A stretch of 25,754 nucleotides of DNA. Source: Thoreauomyces humboldtii. Taxonomy: Eukaryota; Chytridiomycota; Chytridiomycetes; Spizellomycetales; Powellomycetaceae. A program made the translations under genes and the position numbers. The notes under the pieces were generated by a model, which was given only the letters and a program-made list of their open reading frames with translations, was not told the DNA's origin and did no database searches. Positions 17,562-25,754 of the stretch are shown piece after piece; the first letter of the stretch is position 1; each line of letters opens with the position of its first letter. The stretch spans positions 1 through 25,754 of the forward strand of contig JADGJA010000292.1 in NCBI GenBank assembly GCA_027596035.1, given 5' to 3'.

Positions 17562-19558
17562 ATGGAGAACTACCAAATCATCAGAACCATCGGCGTCGGA
17601 TCTTCGGGCTGCGTCCGTCTCGCCCGTCCTCTGAACCCCTCCGCTAACGCAAGGACAGTCTGCATCAAGGAGGTGCCTCTAGAGTCCTTGGATCGACAGG
17701 AGCGGCGCACGGCTGTTCGCGAAGGTAGATGTTTGATGCTCGTTCTCGATCAAGAAAAACATTCGATGGGTCTGACTGATTGTGATCCAAAATAGCGAAG
17801 ATCTTACGCTCACTTCCTGAGCATCCTCACGTCGTGAGGTATCTCGATGCGTTTGTGGAAAATGGATGCCTTTGGATCGTCTTGGAGCATGCTGGTAATG
17901 TAGCCATATCATATGGGGGAAGTGATATTGCAGCTTGATGTGACTTTATTGTTAGAGAACGGCGACTTGGATGCCTACCTTCGTAGCCGAGGCGGCGTAC
18001 TACTTCCCGAAGCTCAGATTTGGAAGTGGTAGGTGTGGTTGATGATTCAGGACTTTAGAGACGGGCAGTACTGATCGCGACGGTCGACAGGACTCTGCAG
18101 CTCCTTCTGGCGGTGGATCACCTCCATCGTCACAAGATACTTCATCGGGATATCAAGGCAAAGGTAAAGCATGTATGCTTCTCTTCCATGCATCCCATAT
18201 ACGCACGCATCTCAATTTGTGTTTTCCAGAACATCTTCCTGACCTCGTCAAACGACATTCGATTGGGTGACTTCGGCATTGCACGTCCTTTGTCCACCAC
18301 ACTTGACCACGCGTGGACGGCGATTGGAACACCTTATTATCTCAGTCCTGAGATCTGTGATAGTCGGCCGTACAGTTGGAAGAGCGACGTTTGGTCCGTT
18401 GGGTGAGTTTGAAGAACTTTGATCCATCGCTGTCGAACGGCAGGAAAGTCGGCTCTGATCATGGTCGCTTCTGCCCGACCGGTACTTTCACAAGATGCGT
18501 GGTGGTAAGTGGATACATGCCGTTACAGATGACAGAAAAGTGCTTTGTCCGCATCTCGCCCATTATTGACAAGGTTCTCTTCAGTACGAGCTCGCAACGC
18601 TCCAGCATGCTTTTCAGGCGCCTTCGCTCAAACTCCTGCAAGTCATTTTCTTGCTTTCGCTGCGTACCACCTCAGCTAACCCTCCCATGCCCCTTGTGCG
18701 GAACTAGCATGTCCAAAATCATCTCGGGCTCATACGCACCCATCTCTTCCCGATACTCACCGGCTCTTCACACCTTCATCCGCTCCACGTTGCACACTCA
18801 TACAGGTGCCCGGACTGACCTCGCCGGTCTATTCCAGCTTCCCGCCATCGAGAGGGCTTGGAGGGCCGTCAGCAACGGAGAAAAGTACCAGCAGGTGATG
18901 ATTCCCCATGCTCTGAAGACGGTCGCAATGCAAAACGAAAAGGTCGAGCAGGTCAGCATCGATCGACGAGAACGGGCACCGGGAAAGGCAGCGGAAGTCG
19001 AAAGTGCGCGATCACGGGTCCAAGATGGCCGTTCCACAGTCCCTTCACCTGCCCCTCGTGGTTCGGTAAGGGCCGTGAAAGTCGCTGTACCTAGTCTCCG
19101 AGCGAGGGTGGAAGTCGAACCGGTCGCTTCCGTCTGTGGCAATGCTGGGCTACTGGTATAAGAAAGAACAGCCCTCCAACAGGAAAAGATACTTATTTCG
19201 AACGCAATCTAGGAGAACGTTAGTCCCAACGACTCGCTCTTCACTCGCATCGAGTTTGCCCGCATCTTTATTGAGCGGGAGCTTGGACTTGACAAATTTC
19301 TTCAGGTATACAAGTCCGAGATGGTTGCCTACTCCGAATCGTCTTCAAGATCATACTTTTCCCTTCAGCTGTACGCTCGCGCGCAGAAGACATCGATATC
19401 ACGGAGGACAGACCCAATCTCGAACGAGATGCGGATGGTACAGCAGCTGGGTGAGTGGTCCTGTGAAAGTGTCCTGTTGGAGAACATTCCTATTGACTAC
19501 ATGACCCGAACTCATCTCAGTCAAGTGCGAGGACAGTGCATATCGAAACCCGGTGTAA
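17562..19558 (+). CDS. NIMA-related (NEK) protein kinase, 11 exons
   Basis: NEK kinases act in mitosis and in cilium/flagellum control. Exons are 17562-17724, 17796-17894, 17956-18028, 18091-18163, 18230-18402, 18495-18504, 18585-18637, 18708-19155, 19213-19305, 19369-19450 and 19521-19558, giving 434 residues. Kinase motifs: glycine loop IGVGSSGCV (10-18), Lys36 in [18 protein letters not shown] with Asp132, LGDFGIAR with Asp150, and the NEK-typical [11 protein letters not shown] activation segment. Domain end: [34 protein letters not shown] and SSRYSPALH. Exon 6 is a 10-nt microexon. Intron 7 has to begin with GCAAGT (a GC-AG intron at 18638-18707) to join KLL to MSKIISG in frame. The C-terminal third includes [19 protein letters not shown], resembling short conserved helices near the end of several NEKs. 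Exon 8 after the kinase domain is the least certain stretch. Substrate unknown. Confidence 0.88.
18638..18707 (+). other. GC-AG intron in the NEK gene
   Basis: The donor reads CTCCT|GCAAGT and the acceptor AACTAG|CATG. GCAAGT is the usual context of GC donors. Using the nearby GT (GTCATT) instead gives the wrong phase and loses the conserved SKIISGSY. Confidence 0.72.
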
Positions 19559-19909
19559 TGAAGCCAATCAACTTGTCTTCCTGCGGCTTGGCACGCGTGC
19601 TCCTTCCCGTTGTCGTGCTTTCAAAGAACCTCAGTTTAGCTAGTTGCATACATTAGGGATGGCTGCTCTTACATAAAGTTCGATGGACAGGACGAACAGT
19701 TAAGGCATGCAAGGGTCTCTTGAGAGAATCGATATGTCGATTGAGGGGACAACTTCTGCTGAAAGCTTGAACCATGTGCTGTCAAAGCGGATTTGGAATA
19801 AACTACGGAGTTCCGAGGCTCCAGTCTCACCCAATCCACTGCGGCAGGATACTTAAATCCAGCGAGGGTGCACCATCAGGGAATCCCTCTACACATCTTT
19901 TAACCAATC
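19559..19909. other. Intergenic region between NEK and GST
   Basis: A 351-nt stretch with no supported gene. An AT-rich element (ACTTAAATC, 19850-19858) lies about 55 nt before the GST start codon and could be a TATA-like site. Confidence 0.35.
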
Positions 19910-20799
19910 ATGTCCATCATCAAGATCCACGGCGCGGCAATGTCGACCTGCACCCAGCGCGTCCTCGCCACGTTCCGGGAAAAGGCGGTTCCCTTCCAGC
20001 TCATCACAGTCGACATAGTCAACGGCGAGCACAAGAAGCCTCCCCACTTGGCCCACCAGCCATTCGGTCAGATCCCGTACATTGATGACGATGGATTCGT
20101 ACTTTTCGGTGAGCATCTGATGCTCCTACCGGCCGGCCCTTTTTGGCAATGCGACGCATGTGCTGATCATCGACACTTTTCCCTGACTTCTCCCCAATTC
20201 GCTGTCGGATGCTTACAGAGTCTCGCGCGATTGCTCGATACATATCCAAAAAGTTCCAAGGGCAAGGAACCGACCTCTTTCCCGCAGATCTTAAGAAGGG
20301 CGCAGTGGTCGAACAGTGGCTGTCTGTCGAGGAAGCGGATTTCAACTCTCACGGCGCGCTTCTAGCTTACGAAAAGATCGTCAAAGCGTGAGTTACAATC
20401 CGAAGCCGCAACCCTGCACCCGGGGAGGTTCTTTTTCATTGCGCGGGAAGACTCCCTGATTTGATTTTGACTTACCACCGGAACTGCTTTTTTTTATTTT
20501 CCAGACGATTCGGGTTGGGACCCGCGGACGAGGAGAAATGCACGGGCTACGTTGGGAAACTGTCAGCGACGTTGGACGTCTACGAGAAGCACTTTGCTTC
20601 CACCGGCAACTCGTACCTCGCCGGGGACGAGTTCACCCTTGCCGATCTGTCCCATCTCCCGGTCGCTGTCAGGATCTTCCAGGCCGGCCACGGAGACCTC
20701 ATCACGAGTCGCAAGCTCGTCGGTGCTTGGTACACGCGCATATCGGAGCGAGAGTCGTGGAAGACCACGGCGGCCGCGGCCGCCCCGCCACCCAGATAG
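19910..20799 (+). CDS. Glutathione S-transferase, phi-like (3 exons)
   Basis: GSTs conjugate glutathione to electrophiles in the cytosol. Exons are 19910-20108, 20219-20387 and 20505-20799, giving 220 residues, the usual length. The N-terminal thioredoxin-like domain has STCTQRVLATFREK (Ser12 in the position of the phi-class catalytic serine), then PPHLAHQPFGQIPYIDD and LFESRAIARYISKKF, the glutathione-binding phrase with the ES pair at 67-68. The helical C-terminal domain has the usual N-capping region SYLAGDEFTLADLSHLPV. The protein ends in an Ala/Pro-rich tail (TTAAAAAPPPR). Phi assignment rests on the Ser and the PFGQIP/FESRAI pattern; other fungal classes cannot be fully excluded. Start is the first ATG; the next in-frame ATG would cut the first beta strand. 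Confidence 0.94.
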
Positions 20800-21042
20800 C
20801 TGATTCTTTGATCTTGTCTTTTGATATCTTTCACATGTTCATGCAATGCAGTCCCAGACGTAGGGAGATGTTATGCGTGATTCCTCCGTGCGGGCCAAAG
20901 CAGTTTGTTGTAGCTACTCGCTTATGTATTGAGGGTATTGTGATATATCAATTAACTAATCAAACAACGATAACGGATGGAGTTCAAAAAACGAAACAAC
21001 AAAATGATAGAGAGAAGACTATGAGTCCACATCGGACCGTTC
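20800..21042. other. Convergent 3' region of GST and the GH5-like gene
   Basis: A 243-nt AT-rich interval between two convergent stop codons. No gene seen. Confidence 0.5.
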
Positions 21043-22740
21043 TCACGCAGTGACAGTGATGACGTTACTCAAAGGTCCCGTCCCAGCGCCATTCGTATGA
21101 CAGCGTACAGAGTACCCATACTGACTTCCTTTGACAACATTCGAGTCAGTCCACAGCGTGGTGTTCTGGTTGACGCTGTCCACGATCCCTTGGGCGACAT
21201 ACGTCCATGACGATGTGGCGGAGACGGGAGCGTCGGTCCGTGCGATGTCGTAGGAAGTGCATCCCGTCACACCGAGCCATTTCAGCTGCGGAGTGGTGGA
21301 CGCGAGGAGCGTCGGAGCAGAGGGTGTGGTGATGGCCTGTATGGTGAATCCAGTACGGGTCGCCAAGGTCTTCGCGTAGGATGCGACGGCGTTCACGACG
21401 GACTGTTCGTCGGAACCGAAGCCCGAAGAGGACGTCGAGAAGCCTGGATAGTGATAGGCGTAGTAACCTATCATAGCGTGGGGTAAAATGTTGATGAGCA
21501 TCAAAATCCCAGATTAGACAAGTGGATGATCATGCATACCTTGATCTTCGGAATGGGTGTAAAACCCGCCGTTCCGAGAATGCCCCCTCAAACTCCACAC
21601 CATTGCACCAGCGAACCCGTCAACGTTCGACACGACGTTGGCCAGGACATCCGATATCGAAGACGTGGATGCGAGGCCAAACTCGCCCGCTATGAACACC
21701 TTGTCGGCGCCAGCGGCAATGTTCGCGTCAGCTTTGGAAAGAGCCCCATACCGCGGGTTCGGCATGCGGTGGATGATGATCGCGGCGATGCCCCCACCGG
21801 CAGCCCCGACCAATATCACGCAGCCAGCGAGCGTCAGGAACTGACGGATGCGCGCTTCGGTGCTGGGCGAGCGGGTGTACGGAGGGACCTTGACCCAGCG
21901 AACCCGACGGGGGAAGCAGAAGGTCATGATCGCCAGCACGACGGCAACGAGGGCGATCACTGCCAGGATGACCATGCCGGCCCACTCGCCGCCCGAGAAG
22001 ACGAGGTTGCGGTAATAGTGATTGGAGTAAATGTCCACGTTCGGATCCGCGAGGGTCGTTGCATCCCATCCGTACTTGAAGGACCCGTCCACGACCAGAT
22101 GGTTCGTGTCGACGCTCTTGATGTGCGCTGCGATGTCGGCCGTCCAAGCGGCGGGGATGCGTGCATTGTTGAGCTCGAGCTCGTTTCCCGTCTCCCAGGC
22201 GAGGATGGCCGTCTCGTTCCGATATGGGATCCCGTTGACCGTGTTGTTCCTCGTCAGCACCTGGGTCAGGATGGTCTTCCAAGCGGTCATGACGGTGGCG
22301 TCGGAAAAGAAGGCGGACGAGCTGAGGCTTTGGTCCACCAGGCCCGTGAAGCTCGCGTAGCCGCCCCACCACTCCCAGTTGTCGATGAGTGGGATGATGA
22401 GCTTGACGCCCATGCGGTTGGCGGCCGCCACGGCATTGTCCATCCCGACCATTACATCCTCCTTCAGCATGATGTTGCCGTTGGATTTTACAATGTGCTT
22501 AATGGCGGTTGCATCCTCCCCGGACTCCTGGACGCCAAGGACGTAGGTGCGAGTGACGCGACCTCCCAGGTCGACGATCGACTGAAGGAGGTCCTCCTGC
22601 TCGAAGACGGTGGGTATCATCATGGAAGGATCATCGTTGAGGGTCAAGGTGGGACAATTGAAGGAGACGAAGCGCAGCGGAGCTGACGAGGTCGGGTCGA
22701 CCAGCGTCCTTCCCGAACGGGTGACAAAGGCGGTCGACAT
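21043..22740 (-). CDS. GH5-like (mannanase-type) glycoside hydrolase with an internal transmembrane hairpin (2 exons)
   Basis: Minus-strand exons are 22740-21540 and 21467-21043, giving 541 residues. The fold is the GH5 TIM barrel, closest in my judgement to fungal endo-beta-mannanase-type enzymes: FVTRSGRTLV, FVSFNCPTL, VDLGGRVTRTYVLGVQ, LIIPLIDNWEWWGGY, then AILAWETGNELEL with the acid/base Glu187, IYSNHYYR, and VFIAGEFGLAS with the nucleophile Glu353. Between these last two blocks (about residues 250-345) lies an insertion with two hydrophobic helices, about 254-276 and 301-323, joined by a loop carrying seven Arg/Lys. C-terminal residues about 445-541 look like a fibronectin type III module. 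There is no N-terminal signal peptide, and an in-frame TAA lies upstream of the ATG. The loop charge suggests it is cytosolic, placing both barrel halves outside. Substrate not provable here. Confidence 0.88.
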
Positions 22741-23420
22741 TGCAGACAAGGGAAGGTGAAGAGCTGACGTTTAGATGGTTTACACAAACCGTACACTCTA
22801 CTTGAGGTCTTGTGTTGCTGCCGGTTGGAGGGAAAAGGAGAAGGAAGGGGGCGGTGCAACGGGCAGGTCGAGCCGGGCGGTGAATGGAATGGGGGACGGG
22901 GCGGTGCAGGATGACGGGGTGAAGGACCGATAACGCTGGAGGGGATTTGAATGAGATGACACTTTGACCCTCACTGTGCTGCGGGGGGATCGGTCACGGA
23001 GGGAACGAACTATGGACTGACGCTCTCTCTTGATGCTCGAGAATAATATGATGGCATGCATGGGACGGGTAACAAATGAGGGGGTCCTTTGGGTCCACCG
23101 TCAAGAAGGGGAAGGGAGAAGGAACAGGCAGAGGCATCGTTTTCCCAAAAGTACACACACACGCGTGCGGCTAGGCGTGGCGGCGGCTGCTTATCTGCGA
23201 CGACTAGACAACCAGGAGATATCGTAGCCAAGGATCTCTCTGCCGTAAGCTGAAACTCCGCCCTGCCTTTTCCGGCTGTCCAAGAAACCAGGCGGAGGAA
23301 CATGCATGTATCGGGAATGGTGCCGAAAGTACGGGCTTCCACACCTTCGGGATCTGCGCGACAGCGTTACGTTCATCCACATCGTCCAGCTCTTTCGGTC
23401 CTCGCCAAGGAGATTTTGCC
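22741..23420. promoter_or_regulatory. Divergent region between the GH5-like gene and the receptor gene
   Basis: About 680 nt between divergent start codons, so it should contain both promoters. It is purine-rich on the plus strand (GGA/GAA tracts) near 22827-22855 and 23105-23130 and has a short CA run at 23152-23161. Frames here on either strand show no domain. Confidence 0.45.
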
Positions 23421-25104
23421 ATGACCAACTACCCCTACGATGAAGCAGATTCGGTGCGAGCCTACATTGAAACTCTGCATAAGGATAGCTGGTGGTAAAG
23501 CGGCTCGGCCTCCTTCTTCAACCTTGCAAGATCCATGTGACTCATTTCCGTATTGGTACACCTTGAAGGCAAGGTCTTCGTGGTAGCGTCCTGGCAGTCG
23601 GCCTTGTCGGCCTCATCCCGACCGTCTTCCTGGCCCACGTCCTTGCTCGAAATCGCTCGCTCTGGACCCCATCCAACCTTCTATCGCTCAACGAATGCGT
23701 AGGCTGCATCCTCACCCAGGTCTGCCACGTCCTGTTCCTGGTACCGCAGTACTTCCCGAGTCTCCTCTACACGTCGGCTGGAGGGTCCACAGTCAGCAAG
23801 AGTCCGGGGTGTGCGGCGCAGGGTTTCCTGCTCATGGTGGCGAACCTCGTGACGAACCAGAGCGCGTTGGCGCTGTGCAGGGAGAGGAGGGCGAGGATCA
23901 TCACGGGGGATCAGACCGTGCTCCGCACGGCCAAGATCCAGGTCGCGCTGTCTTGGCTCATGGGCGTCGTTGCCGCCTGCACGCCTTACATGGCTGTCAC
24001 CCCGTATTCCATGCAGCCCGGTGGGTTCCCCCCACGGCGGATAGCATCTGGCTAGCAAGGGATTGGGAGCTCTTGACTGATGTCCCGACCTTTCAGCAAT
24101 GTTCTTCTGCCTGCCCGACTACTACGCGAGAAACAAGCAGACATATTTCTTCCTGTGTCTTGCACTCCTAGCCGTCATCGGATTCACAGCGGAGACCTTT
24201 TCGACGTATTACATGATCTTCAATGTTAGGGACACCTACATTCCGGATACGATGGTTCACCTGCAACTGTCGCTCACGATATCCCTCTCATTCAGAAACT
24301 CCGATCAACTCAGCGTGAGATGGCAGCCGCATGGGCAGCCTCGGCGTCCCGCATCGGACCAGAGGACTCATCGGCGATGGAAAGCGAGATTCCACCCCTT
24401 CGATCTGTCGGTGACTACCAGAGCAACCTGGCGGCAGCGGAATCTGGCGCATCAAAGGATCAGAGGATGTCGACAAGGCAGGCTCACAAGGAGGCCAACA
24501 GACAGCTGAATCAACCTCATCTCAAACTGGCGACGAGACTCGAGATGGAGGTCATCAGACGCGGGTGAGGTTGACTCTGTCAGGGAAATGATGGACGCTC
24601 TCTTGCAACGAAAACGGGGGTCCTGACATTCGTGCACATGTGTTCTTGATGGGGAGTCAGGTTCTTCTCGTGCGCTGTTAATTCGACCTGCAGTATACCG
24701 CTGACGATCCACATCATCAGCGCATTCTCAAACTACGAGATCGCACCCTGGTTTAGCGCCCTCGAGGCATTATGTTAGTTTTCTTTCTTTCACTCTCACG
24801 CTCCACGCTTCTCCCTCCTCCCTCCCGTCCCTCGTCTCCCCATTGTGCTGACCCAATTTCGTGGCCTCGTCGTCCTCCCGTAGGCATGGTGATCAACGCC
24901 GGTCTACACGGCTCCATGATCCTCACGATGGACCTCCCGATCCGAAAAGCCGCCCTGACCACCCTCGGAATGACCGCACCGACAAAGTCGCCATCGCAGA
25001 TCCTGCACGCAGCCGTCAAACCCTCGGCGCCGGACACCACGCATCCAGGCTGGCGATCCGTGGATCCAGGCAGCATGCCCGCATCGGAGCAGTACGATCT
25101 CGAC

Positions 25105-25136
<32 letters not shown>

Positions 25137-25485
25137 CGATCGTAGCGGTGACGGTCGCATCGACGATCACGATCATACCGACAGCGACGACGAGAACAGG
25201 GACCCCGCGACGACGACAACGACGACGGACCCTGAGATGGGAGTGGGAGTGGGGGTGGGAGTGGGTTCGGGCGTTGAAGCGGGGAGACGGCCTAGTTCGA
25301 GACGAAAGAGGTCGGCGGGGTCCACCAATCAGCAGGCCAGGATGGCGTTCCGACCGGGTGGCGGGGACGGGTTCGGGTTGAACATGGAGGGGATCGTGGA
25401 TATGGAGGTGGAGAGAGGATTGCCTGGTCATGTCCAGGTGAGAAAGACCAAGGAGATGGACGAGCATGAGAGGAGTCCTGTTTGA
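23421..25485 (+). CDS. Rhodopsin-like seven-helix G protein-coupled receptor (6 exons)
   Basis: Exons are 23421-23494, 23587-24020, 24097-24224, 24296-24564, 24661-24773 and 24884-25485, giving 539 residues. Hydrophobic helices fall at about 25-45, 55-78, 100-122, 142-162, 186-210, 303-324 and 331-356. Class A hallmarks: TPSNLLSLN at the start of TM2, Cys100 at the top of TM3 and Cys174 in FFCLPDYY of loop 2 (the likely disulfide), RERRAR at the end of TM3 in the E/DRY position, CSIP in TM6 in the CWxP position, and N344 in TM7 in the NPxxY position. There is no lysine at the retinal-binding TM7 position (an Ala lies about six residues before N344), so it should not bind retinal as an opsin. 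Loop 3 is about 90 residues. The 180-residue tail has an Asp-rich stretch, a Val-Gly repeat and basic patches. Ligand unknown. Start ATG gives a short 24-residue N-terminus. Confidence 0.8.
25101..25140 (+). repeat. GAC trinucleotide tract coding for poly-Asp in the receptor tail
   Basis: An almost pure GAC/GAT run encodes residues about 411-425, nearly all aspartate. A second low-complexity block at 25238-25267 (GGAGTGGGAGTG type) encodes alternating Val-Gly. Confidence 0.85.
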
Positions 25486-25754
25486 AGGAAGCTAAGACCT
25501 GGGCTTATGGTTAATTTTGTACTGGTTTCTGGGAAGGGGAAAGGGACGGAAGCCCGTCCATGTTCTGGACGATTATCACTTTGTACATTTTTACGCTTTA
25601 TTGAGTACTTCTCTTTACTGAAATTGGGAAGACGTTAAACTTTGTCCTGTTGTTCGGCGAATTCCGGGTTGAAGATAATGAGTTGCCGGCGTTGAAGCGA
25701 CTTGCCAAATGAAGCCGCTGAGATGGGGTTCGATCTTTGAGATAGGGACAACAG
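25486..25754. other. Downstream region of the receptor gene
   Basis: About 270 nt to the window edge. T-rich stretches near 25580-25610 fit a 3' end. No further gene start is supported. Confidence 0.45.

Noticed and set aside
21526..22686. 386-residue plus-strand frame
   Set aside because: It is antisense to the GH5-like gene, whose catalytic motifs are clear on the other strand; its own translation has no domain and is skewed to Asp/Val/Gly/Arg.
24861..25145. Arg/Ser-rich frame resembling an RS domain
   Set aside because: It is an alternate frame of the receptor's GAC-repeat exon.
23421..25485. Functional retinal-binding opsin
   Set aside because: The TM7 position expected to carry the Schiff-base lysine appears to be alanine, and no nearby lysine fits.
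25640..25754. GGTTCGA-like T-arm suggesting a tRNA
   Set aside because: The flanking bases do not form a T stem or acceptor stem, and no D arm or anticodon arm is visible. No tRNA was found elsewhere in the window.

Overview
This window is nuclear DNA from an intron-rich, gene-dense eukaryote, most likely a zoosporic (chytrid-type) fungus. I reconstructed 51 spliceosomal introns of 56-133 nt. All but one can be placed at GT-AG boundaries, and all restore reading frame between conserved protein segments. Lineage evidence is mixed but coherent. UNC119 and CFAP91 are cilium/flagellum proteins, and a NEK kinase sits nearby, so the organism probably makes flagellated cells. The F-BAR/DEP/RhoGAP protein and a phi-like glutathione transferase fit fungi. 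Species cannot be named from sequence alone.

Layout. 97-1182 (+) UNC119. 1553-2389 (-) an unrecognised 278-residue protein. 2683-5735 (+) CFAP91. 6096-7320 (-) a secreted protein with two near-identical six-cysteine repeats and a Ser/Thr-rich tail; its promoter and start codon are one arm of a perfect 107-bp inverted repeat (7316-7422 / 7543-7649). 8441-10407 (+) a MATE transporter. 10742-12127 (+) an RBMX2/Ist3 splicing protein, convergent with glyoxalase I (12287-13024, -). 13817-16515 (+) F-BAR/DEP/RhoGAP. 16936-17151 a doubtful small Cys-rich ORF. 17562-19558 (+) NEK kinase. 19910-20799 (+) GST. 21043-22740 (-) a GH5-like glycosidase with a transmembrane hairpin inside its catalytic barrel. 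23421-25485 (+) a rhodopsin-like seven-helix receptor.

How the genes relate. There is no operon logic; each gene has its own leader. Three genes (UNC119, CFAP91, NEK) plausibly serve the flagellum. Three others (secreted repeat protein, GH5-like membrane enzyme, receptor) concern the cell surface. MATE, GST and glyoxalase I are detoxification functions. The most unusual items are the membrane-hairpin glycosidase, the opsin-like receptor without a retinal lysine, the duplicated-exon secreted protein beside a perfect promoter palindrome, and a RhoGAP-like domain with no visible arginine finger.

All exon boundaries are hand-derived from splice consensus and family knowledge; none has been tested with transcripts.
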